Assembly (NCBI GenBank): GCA_900318835.1
Contig: ONLW01000002.1
Span: forward strand, 62,001-126,000
Reading direction: 5' to 3'
Length of the DNA stretch: 64,000 bases
Origin: an uncultured Bacteroidales bacterium
GTDB lineage: Bacteria; Bacteroidota; Bacteroidia; Bacteroidales; P3
In this document: in pieces, positions 1 to 6,978 of the stretch
Position numbering within the stretch: the stretch's first letter is position 1
Layout of the letters: each line of letters begins with the position of its first letter
Translations under genes and position numbers: made by a program
The notes under the pieces: model-generated
Told to the model about the DNA's origin: nothing
Database searches by the model: none
The model's input: only the letters and a program-made list of their open reading frames with translations

Positions 1-721
1 CAAGGCTGGGAAGGATATCCTTCTTAAGGTACTGAGCCTTGACATAGCTACCGAGGGCAAAGTAGGCGTGGGTGTGCTTACGATCTGGATCCGTGGGGTC
101 GAATCCCTTCTCCTGGATGACGCCGTAGGCATAACCACTGTCAATAAGGTCGTTATTGAAGACGAAGGTGGTCTTGCCGGTCAAAAAAGAGAGCGAAACC
201 GACCAGTCGGGTTTCTTGTATTCGAAGGAGAGTGCTGTGGTGAGGTAGGCAGGAGCAAAAAAGGCTGAGACCATCTTACCGTCATTATCGCCAGCGCCGG
301 AATACTCATAACCGGGAGCGAACTGGGTCTTAAGATTGGCAGTGAAGCTGGCGCCCCAGTCCTTATAGGCTTTCCAGGAGATGGCAGAAGTGAGGTCAAT
401 CTTGTCGAGACTCTTACGGCGACTCTCGAAACGGCCCCCAAGAGCAGAGTTGTCAAGATCCTGCCATGCTTGCCCAAAACCAAGGTCAACAACATTGTCC
501 CACACATAACGAGTATGGGTATACTTGTAATTTCCGAAGAAGACCACATTGAGGTCGAGTTGGGAAGTACCGGTAGAAGACCAGTTGTTAAACATGGACT
601 CGCTGAATTTAAGTGCCGGGGTCGAAGAGGTGGCCCAGGAACCCTGAGGGGTGTCTTCCTGAGCACAGACGGAGACAGCGGACATGAGGAGAGCCGCATA
701 AAAGATGTAAAAGCGTTTCAT
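1..721 (-). CDS. DUF3078 outer-membrane protein, C-terminus cut by window edge
   Basis: An open frame runs from ATG at 721 to the window edge without a stop; about 240 residues are visible. It begins with a signal peptide (MKRFYIFYAALLMSA, cleavage probably after VCAQ) and continues as alternating amphipathic strands rich in Trp, Tyr and Phe, with segments such as NNWSSTGTSQLDLN and YVWDNVVDLGFG. This matches the DUF3078 family of Bacteroidota, thought to be beta-barrel outer-membrane proteins of unknown role. The start overlaps the recX stop in an ATGA, so the two are probably translationally coupled. The family call is from remembered sequence features; the function is unknown. Confidence 0.8.
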   Translation of the reverse strand, partial: MKRFYIFYAALLMSAVSVCAQEDTPQGSWATSSTPALKFSESMFNNWSSTGTSQLDLNVVFFGNYKYTHTRYVWDNVVDLGFGQAWQDLDNSALGGRFESRRKSLDKIDLTSAISWKAYKDWGASFTANLKTQFAPGYEYSGAGDNDGKMVSAFFAPAYLTTALSFEYKKPDWSVSLSFLTGKTTFVFNNDLIDSGYAYGVIQEKGFDPTDPDRKHTHAYFALGSYVKAQYLKKDILPSL

Positions 722-1173
722 GGTTTTAAAATATTGATTAATACTTGATTAATTTCATTGATAAGGAAACCTCGGGTAAGGAGGAATGATGTGAGTTTCT
801 GACGAAGATTGGGGGTAGTATTGGACAACTCGGCGAGTTTTTTCTCTGCCACAGTGGTAAGAACGGCAAAGTAGGCTTCATCACTGACAGCCGACATACC
901 ACTATCAACGGCAGGACGTGGCAAGTGTTTAAGACGCAGCTGATAGAGTACCTTCTGACGCCCCCAGTGCTGGTGAAGAATCTTGCTCTCACAATAGGCA
1001 CGGGCGTAACGCTCATCGTCAAGATAATTTTCATTCTGGAGTTTGGCGATAATCTCGTCGGACTGGACTGGCGAGGCACCCCATGTGACAAGTTTCTGGC
1101 GGACTGCGTCCTCGCACTGTTCCGAGAAAGCACAGTAACGACGGGCACGGTCGAGAAGGGCAGGTTGATCCAT
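718..1173 (-). CDS. recX: RecX family regulatory protein
   Basis: A small helical protein of about 151 aa of the RecX family, which binds RecA filaments and limits recombinase activity. Visible RecX traits are three-helix repeats, the segment NYLDDERYARAYCESKI and the following WGRQKVLYQLRLK. I start it at ATG 1173 (MDQPALLDRARRY): the in-frame extension to 1230 would run through the -7 promoter box at 1187-1194. The last codon overlaps the next gene's start by ATGA (718-721). RecX is an accessory of homologous recombination in the cytoplasm; recQ lies a few kb away but in a separate unit. Confidence 0.88.
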   Translation of the reverse strand: MDQPALLDRARRYCAFSEQCEDAVRQKLVTWGASPVQSDEIIAKLQNENYLDDERYARAYCESKILHQHWGRQKVLYQLRLKHLPRPAVDSGMSAVSDEAYFAVLTTVAEKKLAELSNTTPNLRQKLTSFLLTRGFLINEINQVLINILKP

Positions 1174-1186
1174 TGATTTCACGCTG

Positions 1187-1194
1187 CAAAAATA
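1187..1194 (-). promoter_or_regulatory. -7 box for recX
   Basis: TATTTTTG on the minus strand, a Bacteroidota -7 element (TAnnTTTG), 13 nt before the chosen recX start. A TTTG lies upstream but at short spacing (12 nt), so the -33 element is uncertain. Confidence 0.5.
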
Positions 1195-1222
1195 CAACTT
1201 TTTTTTCAAACGGAAAAATGAT

Positions 1223-1253
1223 TTTGTCATATCGTTTTTTTTTACTATCTTTG
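1223..1253 (+). promoter_or_regulatory. Bacteroidota promoter for the glycogen-synthase-like gene
   Basis: TTTG at 1223-1226 and TATCTTTG at 1246-1253, separated by exactly 19 nt, fit the Bacteroidota sigma-ABfr consensus. The ATG at 1280 follows 26 nt later. The region is shared with the divergent recX promoter. Confidence 0.8.
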
Positions 1254-1279
1254 CATTTAATAAATTATATAATAAAATT

Positions 1280-2107
1280 ATGGCACGAGGTAGAATACTT
1301 TTTGTAAATCAGGAAATTGCGCCTTTCTCCCCGGAAAATGAACAAAGTTTGTTCGGACGTTATTTGCCCGCAAAAACCCAGGAAATGGGGCGTGAGATAC
1401 GTGTCTTCATGCCGAAATTCTGCGAGGTAAACGACCGAAAACACCAGTTGCACGAAGTCATCCGGTTATCGGGAATGAACCTGATAGTGAACAACTGCGA
1501 CCACCAGCTAATCATCAAGGTGGGCTCAATCCCAACGGCAAGAATGCAGGTTTATTTCATCGACAACGAGGAATATTTCATCAACAGCAAAAGCCTTGTG
1601 AACGAGAAAGGACAGCTGTATCCCGACATGGACGAAAGGCTTCTCTTTTTTGGCCGCGGTACACTAGAGGCTGTGCGCAAGTTGGCCTGGCAACCGCACC
1701 TAATCCATTTTACGGGCTGGTTTGCATCGATGATACCATTCTATCTGCGCCGCATCAATAAGGAGAATGCTTTCTTCAGCGGCACCAAGATGGTTATCAC
1801 TTTAACGGGTGACCGTTTCGACGGCCCTATCGGCGGCGATCTGGAACGCAAGATGAAGACCGACGGAGCTACCGCCAAAGACCTGCGCCTCTATGGTCAG
1901 ACCGACTACATAGGTCTTATGAAATCGGCCATCACCTACTCTCAGGGCGTGATCATCGGTTCCCCCAACGCCGACCCCGAACTGGTAGCCTTCGCCAAGG
2001 AAAACAAACGCAACGTGCTTGACTTCATCGAGGACCGCGATGAATTCTTTGCCAGAATCAACAAATTCTACGACTCCATTGTAGGCTCGAGCCGCATGGA
2101 AAACTAA
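1280..2107 (+). CDS. Glycogen/starch synthase N-terminal domain protein
   Basis: A 275-aa protein resembling only the N-terminal Rossmann half (GT5 catalytic domain) of glycogen synthase. Visible features are the start RILFVNQEIAPF, a segment HLIHFTGWFASMIPFYL matching the region after the ADP-glucose site, and a conserved C-terminal part with TDYIGLMKSAITYSQGVI. Full-length GlgA is about 480 aa or more, and the C-terminal GT-B half is absent. Short forms like this are common in Bacteroidales, often beside a DUF4270 lipoprotein, so this is probably a normal stand-alone family and not a damaged gene. Whether it has transferase activity is unknown. It leads a run of four closely spaced plus-strand genes (1280-5089). 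Confidence 0.75.
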   Translation: MARGRILFVNQEIAPFSPENEQSLFGRYLPAKTQEMGREIRVFMPKFCEVNDRKHQLHEVIRLSGMNLIVNNCDHQLIIKVGSIPTARMQVYFIDNEEYFINSKSLVNEKGQLYPDMDERLLFFGRGTLEAVRKLAWQPHLIHFTGWFASMIPFYLRRINKENAFFSGTKMVITLTGDRFDGPIGGDLERKMKTDGATAKDLRLYGQTDYIGLMKSAITYSQGVIIGSPNADPELVAFAKENKRNVLDFIEDRDEFFARINKFYDSIVGSSRMEN

Positions 2108-2127
2108 AGACTATTTAAAAACTGAAG

Positions 2128-3381
2128 ATGAAAAAACTTAAAACAATTCTTGTCATTGCAGCTGCATTAGCAGGCACATTGACTTCTTGTGCGGATAAAG
2201 AATCGTCACTGGGCATGAACTTGGCAGACACAACCATGCTCTACAATGGAAAAACAGACACCCTGTATGCCGACAATGCATGGACTGAGTATGAAGACTC
2301 TTTGTTGACAAGCAACTACTCGTTTGGCGTTATTGGCAATTACACCGACGCCATCTTCGGAAAAGTGAGTTCGGAACTCTACACACAGATTGCACTGCCG
2401 ACAAACGCCAACAACATCTCGTTCAGTGATGAAATGGTGATTGACTCAGTGGTACTGACACTCACCAAAAGTCAGTTGTTTCCCGACACCAGCCGTGTAT
2501 ACAACTTTCACTTCGAGGTGAAACAACTAGCCGAAGCATTATTAAGCGACACATCGTTCTATGCCGAAAACACGCTGCCGGTGAATGAGAGCGCCGTGTT
2601 TTTCGACAACAACGTGCAAGTGCGCAACACCGATACAATTATCCGTCTGAAACTCAACGCCTCCATCCACCCAATACTCCACCAAACTGCAACAGCGGAA
2701 GATTTCATCAAGAACACCAAAGGCCTGCGTGTGAAGTTAACAACTGCAGGCGACGAAGGCATGATAGGCATCGACTTCTCGTCGTCAACCACCTGCCTGC
2801 GCACCTTCTACCACTACACCTATGGAAACGATACCACAACTGGTCTTTACACATTCCTGATGGGTGCAGGAACAAGCCATTTTACCCATTTCCAACACAA
2901 CTACAGCGGAACGTCTTTTGCCAATGGCGCCAACGTGCCGGGTACTTCAAAACTCTATTTGGAGCCTTTGGCAGGCCAACGCATTCGCATGAGTTTCGAC
3001 CGCGACCTGCAGACCTTCAGAGCTGCCCATCCCTGGGCTGTGATTCATCATGCCGAACTGATTATGCCGCTGGCGCCCGAAACGCCGTCGGAGAAACCCG
3101 ACCAAATACTGACTCTAGGTAAAAACCTACTTGGGGAAGACGTCTACATTGATGACCTTATTGACATATACACCCTGAGCGGATACGATGGAAGCTACTA
3201 TGAGGATGGTAACTATTATCGCATGCGTGTGACCCAACACCTACAAGGATTGCTGCGCGAAGGAAAGGACTACGGCATCCTGTTACTACTCAACTCTCGG
3301 CGCCACTCACCACAACGCGCCGTCTTCAACGGTACAGGAGCCAGCAATAGGCCTAGAATTGTATTTGTTTATTCCGAATGA
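2128..3381 (+). CDS. DUF4270 lipoprotein
   Basis: A 417-aa protein with a lipoprotein signal (MKKLKTILVIAAALAGTLTSC; Cys at residue 21 in an LTSC lipobox), so it is probably anchored in a membrane. The body is beta-rich with DSVVLTLTKSQLFPDTS and a C-terminal GTGASNRPRIVFVY. These match the DUF4270 family, found in Bacteroidota and often next to the short glycogen synthase, as here (20 nt apart). The function is not established. Its last bases overlap the start of the MORN-repeat gene at 3378, consistent with coupled translation. Confidence 0.8.
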   Translation: MKKLKTILVIAAALAGTLTSCADKESSLGMNLADTTMLYNGKTDTLYADNAWTEYEDSLLTSNYSFGVIGNYTDAIFGKVSSELYTQIALPTNANNISFSDEMVIDSVVLTLTKSQLFPDTSRVYNFHFEVKQLAEALLSDTSFYAENTLPVNESAVFFDNNVQVRNTDTIIRLKLNASIHPILHQTATAEDFIKNTKGLRVKLTTAGDEGMIGIDFSSSTTCLRTFYHYTYGNDTTTGLYTFLMGAGTSHFTHFQHNYSGTSFANGANVPGTSKLYLEPLAGQRIRMSFDRDLQTFRAAHPWAVIHHAELIMPLAPETPSEKPDQILTLGKNLLGEDVYIDDLIDIYTLSGYDGSYYEDGNYYRMRVTQHLQGLLREGKDYGILLLLNSRRHSPQRAVFNGTGASNRPRIVFVYSE

Positions 3382-4529
3382 TTATGAAGAAAAAACTCAT
3401 CATAGCAATTGCTACATGTGTCGGCATGCAGTTGATAGCCACAGCACAGACCGATTACCAAAAAAAATATTCGAATACGAACCAATTGTCGGTTCAAGGC
3501 AAACTTAACGACGAGGGACGCCGGACCGGCAATTGGACTTGGTGGTATGAAAACGGAAAGATTTCCCAAGAAGGGAGCTACGTCAATGGCATAAAAAATG
3601 GAGTGTGGACACTCTATTACGAAGACGGAAGCCGCATGGCAGAAGAATGCTATAGTACTGGTACCTCACGCAGTTGGCACCGCAACGGTGACTTAAAAAG
3701 TGAGGTTTCCGTGGAAAATGGCAAAAAGAACGGTCTCTACCGCTCATGGCATGATAATGGCCAAAAGGAAGAAGAGGTAACCTATGTGAACGGCAAACGC
3801 GAAGGTAAGACAACCCAATGGTTCAGCAATGGAACAGTACGTTTCACCGGCCAATACAAGGACGACGAACTACAGGGCGACGCTGTGTGGTACTTTCCCA
3901 ATGGCAAGGTAGACATGAAAGGTAAGCTAGTTGACGGTATGCAAGACGGCGAATGGTTGTTCTATTGGCGCAGCAACGGCAAACTGGGCATCCAAGGCAC
4001 CTACGCCCAGGGCAAAGAGATTGGCCAATGGACCTACTACTATGAGACCGGTGAGCGCTGGCGTGCCGGCAACTACCGCAACGGCAAACGAGAAGGTCTC
4101 TGGACTACCTGGTATGAGAGCGGTGCCAAACTGCATGAAGGTAACTATGAAAATGGAAAAGAAGAGGGAAAATGGGTAGCATGGTATGAAGATGGGAAGG
4201 TGGACTACTATGGCGAATTCTCAGAAGGGCAAATGGACGGCGAATGGAAGGGACTTTACGACGACGGTACCACCCGTTATATCATCCACTATACAGACAA
4301 CGAGAAAAATGGCGAGGAGATTCACTACTACCCTAACGGAAAAATAGAATACCGTCAGAACTACAAAAACGGTATACTCGACGGTAAATACGAACGCTCC
4401 ACCGAAGCTGGTGCCCCGGTGGAGAAAGGACAGTTCGTTGATGGTGAGAAAGAGGGCCGCTGGACGTGGTACGATAATGGTCGCGAGGTCTACAAAGCCA
4501 AGTTCAAAGCTGGTAAAGAAGTCAAATGA
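3378..4529 (+). CDS. Secreted MORN-repeat (YwqK-like) protein
   Basis: A 383-aa protein with a signal peptide (MIMKKKLIIAIATCVGMQLIATAQ) and about 14 tandem repeats of the MORN_2 type. Each repeat carries a pattern close to W-x-x-W-Y-x-N-G-x-x-x-x-E-G-x-Y-x-x-G-x-x-x-G, for example GNWTWWYENGKISQEG and GEWLFYWRSNGKLGIQG. Such proteins are often labelled YwqK-family antitoxin; that label is weak here because the protein is exported and no toxin lies beside it. The start could be 3378 or 3384 (ATGATTATG). It overlaps DUF4270 upstream and the maf start downstream (ATGA at 4526). Confidence 0.8.
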   Translation: MIMKKKLIIAIATCVGMQLIATAQTDYQKKYSNTNQLSVQGKLNDEGRRTGNWTWWYENGKISQEGSYVNGIKNGVWTLYYEDGSRMAEECYSTGTSRSWHRNGDLKSEVSVENGKKNGLYRSWHDNGQKEEEVTYVNGKREGKTTQWFSNGTVRFTGQYKDDELQGDAVWYFPNGKVDMKGKLVDGMQDGEWLFYWRSNGKLGIQGTYAQGKEIGQWTYYYETGERWRAGNYRNGKREGLWTTWYESGAKLHEGNYENGKEEGKWVAWYEDGKVDYYGEFSEGQMDGEWKGLYDDGTTRYIIHYTDNEKNGEEIHYYPNGKIEYRQNYKNGILDGKYERSTEAGAPVEKGQFVDGEKEGRWTWYDNGREVYKAKFKAGKEVK

Positions 4530-5089
4530 AACTTCTGTTGGCATCACAATCGCCCCGTCGCAGACAATTGCTTGGCCAATTGGGCTATCCTATTGAATTT
4601 ATCAGCCTCAATGTTGACGAGCATGTGACCACCGACACTCCTGCCGCCTGTACTGCAGAAGTGCTAGCGCGACGCAAGGCCGAAGCCTGTCCTAAAGAAA
4701 TGATTGGCGAAAATACCATCTTGGTGACCGCCGACACTGTGGTTGTACTGGGCAACAAAGTATTGGGGAAGCCTGCCGACCATAACCAGGCCATGGAAAT
4801 GCTCCAATCCCTTGTGGGCAAATGTCATCAGGTGTACACCGGCGTTTGCCTACGCACAACAGACAAGACTATCTCTTTTACCGAGAAAACCGACGTCTAT
4901 TTCCGCCAACTGGACAATGATGAATTAGCCTATTACGTTGACAAATATCAACCCTATGACAAGGCAGGAGCCTACGGCATACAAGAATGGATTGGCATGG
5001 TGGGCATCAGCCGAATTGAGGGCTGCTACTACAATGTCATGGGGCTCCCTATGGCCCGGGTCTACGAGGCCATCCGGCAACTCTGCTAG
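4526..5089 (+). CDS. maf: Maf family nucleoside triphosphate pyrophosphatase
   Basis: A 187-aa cytoplasmic Maf protein. These hydrolyse non-canonical or excess dTTP/UTP-type nucleotides to the monophosphate and pyrophosphate. The hallmark N-terminal SQSPRRRQLLGQLG (residues 7-20), the catalytic block VTADTVVVLGNKVLGKP and the C-terminal YDKAGAYGIQEW are all present, and the length is normal. It is translationally coupled to the MORN gene by ATGA. Its stop codon shares the palindrome CTAG with the stop of recQ on the other strand, leaving no intergenic terminator. Confidence 0.93.
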   Translation: MKLLLASQSPRRRQLLGQLGYPIEFISLNVDEHVTTDTPAACTAEVLARRKAEACPKEMIGENTILVTADTVVVLGNKVLGKPADHNQAMEMLQSLVGKCHQVYTGVCLRTTDKTISFTEKTDVYFRQLDNDELAYYVDKYQPYDKAGAYGIQEWIGMVGISRIEGCYYNVMGLPMARVYEAIRQLC

Positions 5090-6978
5090 AATGCACAATG
5101 CAACTGTAAATTGCTGTCAAGCGTAAGCTCCCCCCTATCGAGCATCATACGCAAAGTATCACCCACATCGCAATATCCTTCCTCAGTGAGCATCTCCACC
5201 AATTGCTGAACTCCCATCGGAGTCTTCTCCAACAGACGTTCCACCACCGGCATCACATCGGTTTTCTGATGGCTTTTACGAAGACATACATCACACGCTC
5301 CACAATCCTCTGTTTTTTGCTCACCGAAATAGCCCACAAGTTGGCGACTACGGCACATCCTGTTGTTCGACACATAGTCCACCATGGCCCTTATGCGCTG
5401 TAGCGCTGCCAATCTAAGTTGTGCATAGTTCTGCTCTGAAGGATAAATAAGACGTTCATCGACACGCTCAGAAAGGAAATAAATCTGAGGTCCATGAGGA
5501 CGAGGACGGTAACGAATGATATGCATCTCATGTAACTGGATGAGCATCTTGACCACCTCCTCGCTCGAAGAATAGCACTTGGAAGCAATTTTACGCTCAT
5601 CAACAGGTGTAGCACAATCCATTAGTCCTGGATACATTCTTATCACCACCTGCAACATATCCCCAAAACGTTGGTGTTCCACCTGAAAACGGTAGAGTTC
5701 ATCACGTGCTATGGGAATATAGATCGTTGAGTAGGCATCCTCACTCTCAGGAATAGAGATTAATCCTTCTCGCTCCAAAATTTTACAAGCACTGTAGAAT
5801 ACACGCGGAGCAAAGTTATAAGTGGTACAAATCGACTTTATATCAAAGCCAAACTGACTATCCGCACCACCGCCCACAGGAATCCTATAATAGTTGCACA
5901 AGGCTCGATAGGTATTCCGTATTTGCTTCACTTCGGGGAAATCCGTATCGAGGTCATGCGTCAGCCTATAAATGTCCGATGGATCACAAAGGAGCACAGC
6001 ATAAGATTTTTCCCCGTCACGACCAGCGCGACCAGCCTCTTGGAAATAAGCTTCGAGAGAATCAGGTAAATCCATGTGGACCACAAAACGAACATCAGGT
6101 TTATCTATACCCATGCCAAAGGCATTGGTAGCCACCATCACTTGGCAACGTTCTGACATCCAGTCTGCTTGACGACGATCGCGCTCGGCGGCATCAAGTC
6201 CTGCATGGTAATAGGTCACAGATATTCCTGACGCTTCGAGAAACCGAGCCACTGTCTGCGTACCATTGCGGCTACGCAAATACACAATTCCAGAGCCGCC
6301 AATACGACTCACCACACGCAACAGCCGCTGGTTTTTGTTACTATCATGCAAGACTATATAGGCCAAATTAGGCCTAACGAAGCTCGACTGAAAACGTCGA
6401 CAGTCACTCATCTGCAACCTCGTACATATATCATCGGCCACAGCTGGTGTAGCGGTAGCTGTAAGAGCTATCAAGGGCGCCTTGGGATGATAGACGCGAA
6501 TGTCGGCAATCTGCAAATATGGTGGACGGAAATCATAGCCCCACTGCGAAATACAGTGAGCCTCATCAACAGCTATCAATCCCACCTTCATCCGGCGGAA
6601 ATGCTCGATAAACATTTGCTGCCGTAGGCGCTCGGGCGAGACATAGAGGAACTTCAATGACCCGCCAATGGCACTGCTCAGCACCCCCGAGGACTCGGTA
6701 TGCGACATACCCGACACAATGCATGCCGCCTTCAGATGACGGTCGTTCAATTGCTGCACCTGGTCTTTCATCAGCGCAATCAGAGGCGATACCACCAAAC
6801 ACACCCCTTCCCTCATTAACGCTGGCAATTGGTAACACAACGATTTGCCCCCACCAGTAGGAAGCAGGGCAAGCGTATCGTGCCCCTGCATAACGGATTC
6901 GATGATCTCCTCCTGCAAAGGACGGAAAGTATCGTACCCCCAATATTTCTTCAGCAGCTTATACTTTGCTTCCATCAA
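5086..6978 (-). CDS. recQ: ATP-dependent DNA helicase RecQ
   Basis: A 630-aa RecQ helicase that unwinds DNA 3'-5' in recombination and fork repair. Motifs in order are: motif 0 YDTFRPLQEEII, Walker A LLPTGGGKSLCYQLPAL, DEAH box VDEAHCISQWGYDFRP, motif IV-VI including HMDLPDSLEAYFQEAGRAGR, a Cys-rich zinc site near CRSRQLVGYFGEQ...CGACDVC, and a winged-helix part. No clear HRDC domain is seen; the C-terminus is a short helical tail. The start overlaps the stop of the T9SS type B gene by ATGA (6975-6978), so it is the second gene of that transcript. The stop is convergent with maf. Confidence 0.95.
   Translation of the reverse strand: MMEAKYKLLKKYWGYDTFRPLQEEIIESVMQGHDTLALLPTGGGKSLCYQLPALMREGVCLVVSPLIALMKDQVQQLNDRHLKAACIVSGMSHTESSGVLSSAIGGSLKFLYVSPERLRQQMFIEHFRRMKVGLIAVDEAHCISQWGYDFRPPYLQIADIRVYHPKAPLIALTATATPAVADDICTRLQMSDCRRFQSSFVRPNLAYIVLHDSNKNQRLLRVVSRIGGSGIVYLRSRNGTQTVARFLEASGISVTYYHAGLDAAERDRRQADWMSERCQVMVATNAFGMGIDKPDVRFVVHMDLPDSLEAYFQEAGRAGRDGEKSYAVLLCDPSDIYRLTHDLDTDFPEVKQIRNTYRALCNYYRIPVGGGADSQFGFDIKSICTTYNFAPRVFYSACKILEREGLISIPESEDAYSTIYIPIARDELYRFQVEHQRFGDMLQVVIRMYPGLMDCATPVDERKIASKCYSSSEEVVKMLIQLHEMHIIRYRPRPHGPQIYFLSERVDERLIYPSEQNYAQLRLAALQRIRAMVDYVSNNRMCRSRQLVGYFGEQKTEDCGACDVCLRKSHQKTDVMPVVERLLEKTPMGVQQLVEMLTEEGYCDVGDTLRMMLDRGELTLDSNLQLHCAF

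Noticed and set aside
1280..2107. Pseudogene of full-length glycogen synthase
   Set aside because: The frame ends cleanly, no C-terminal GT-B half follows, and short forms beside DUF4270 are common in the order.
3378..4529. Antitoxin of a toxin-antitoxin pair (YwqK label)
   Set aside because: It has a signal peptide and no toxin gene beside it; the MORN repeats alone do not support the label.
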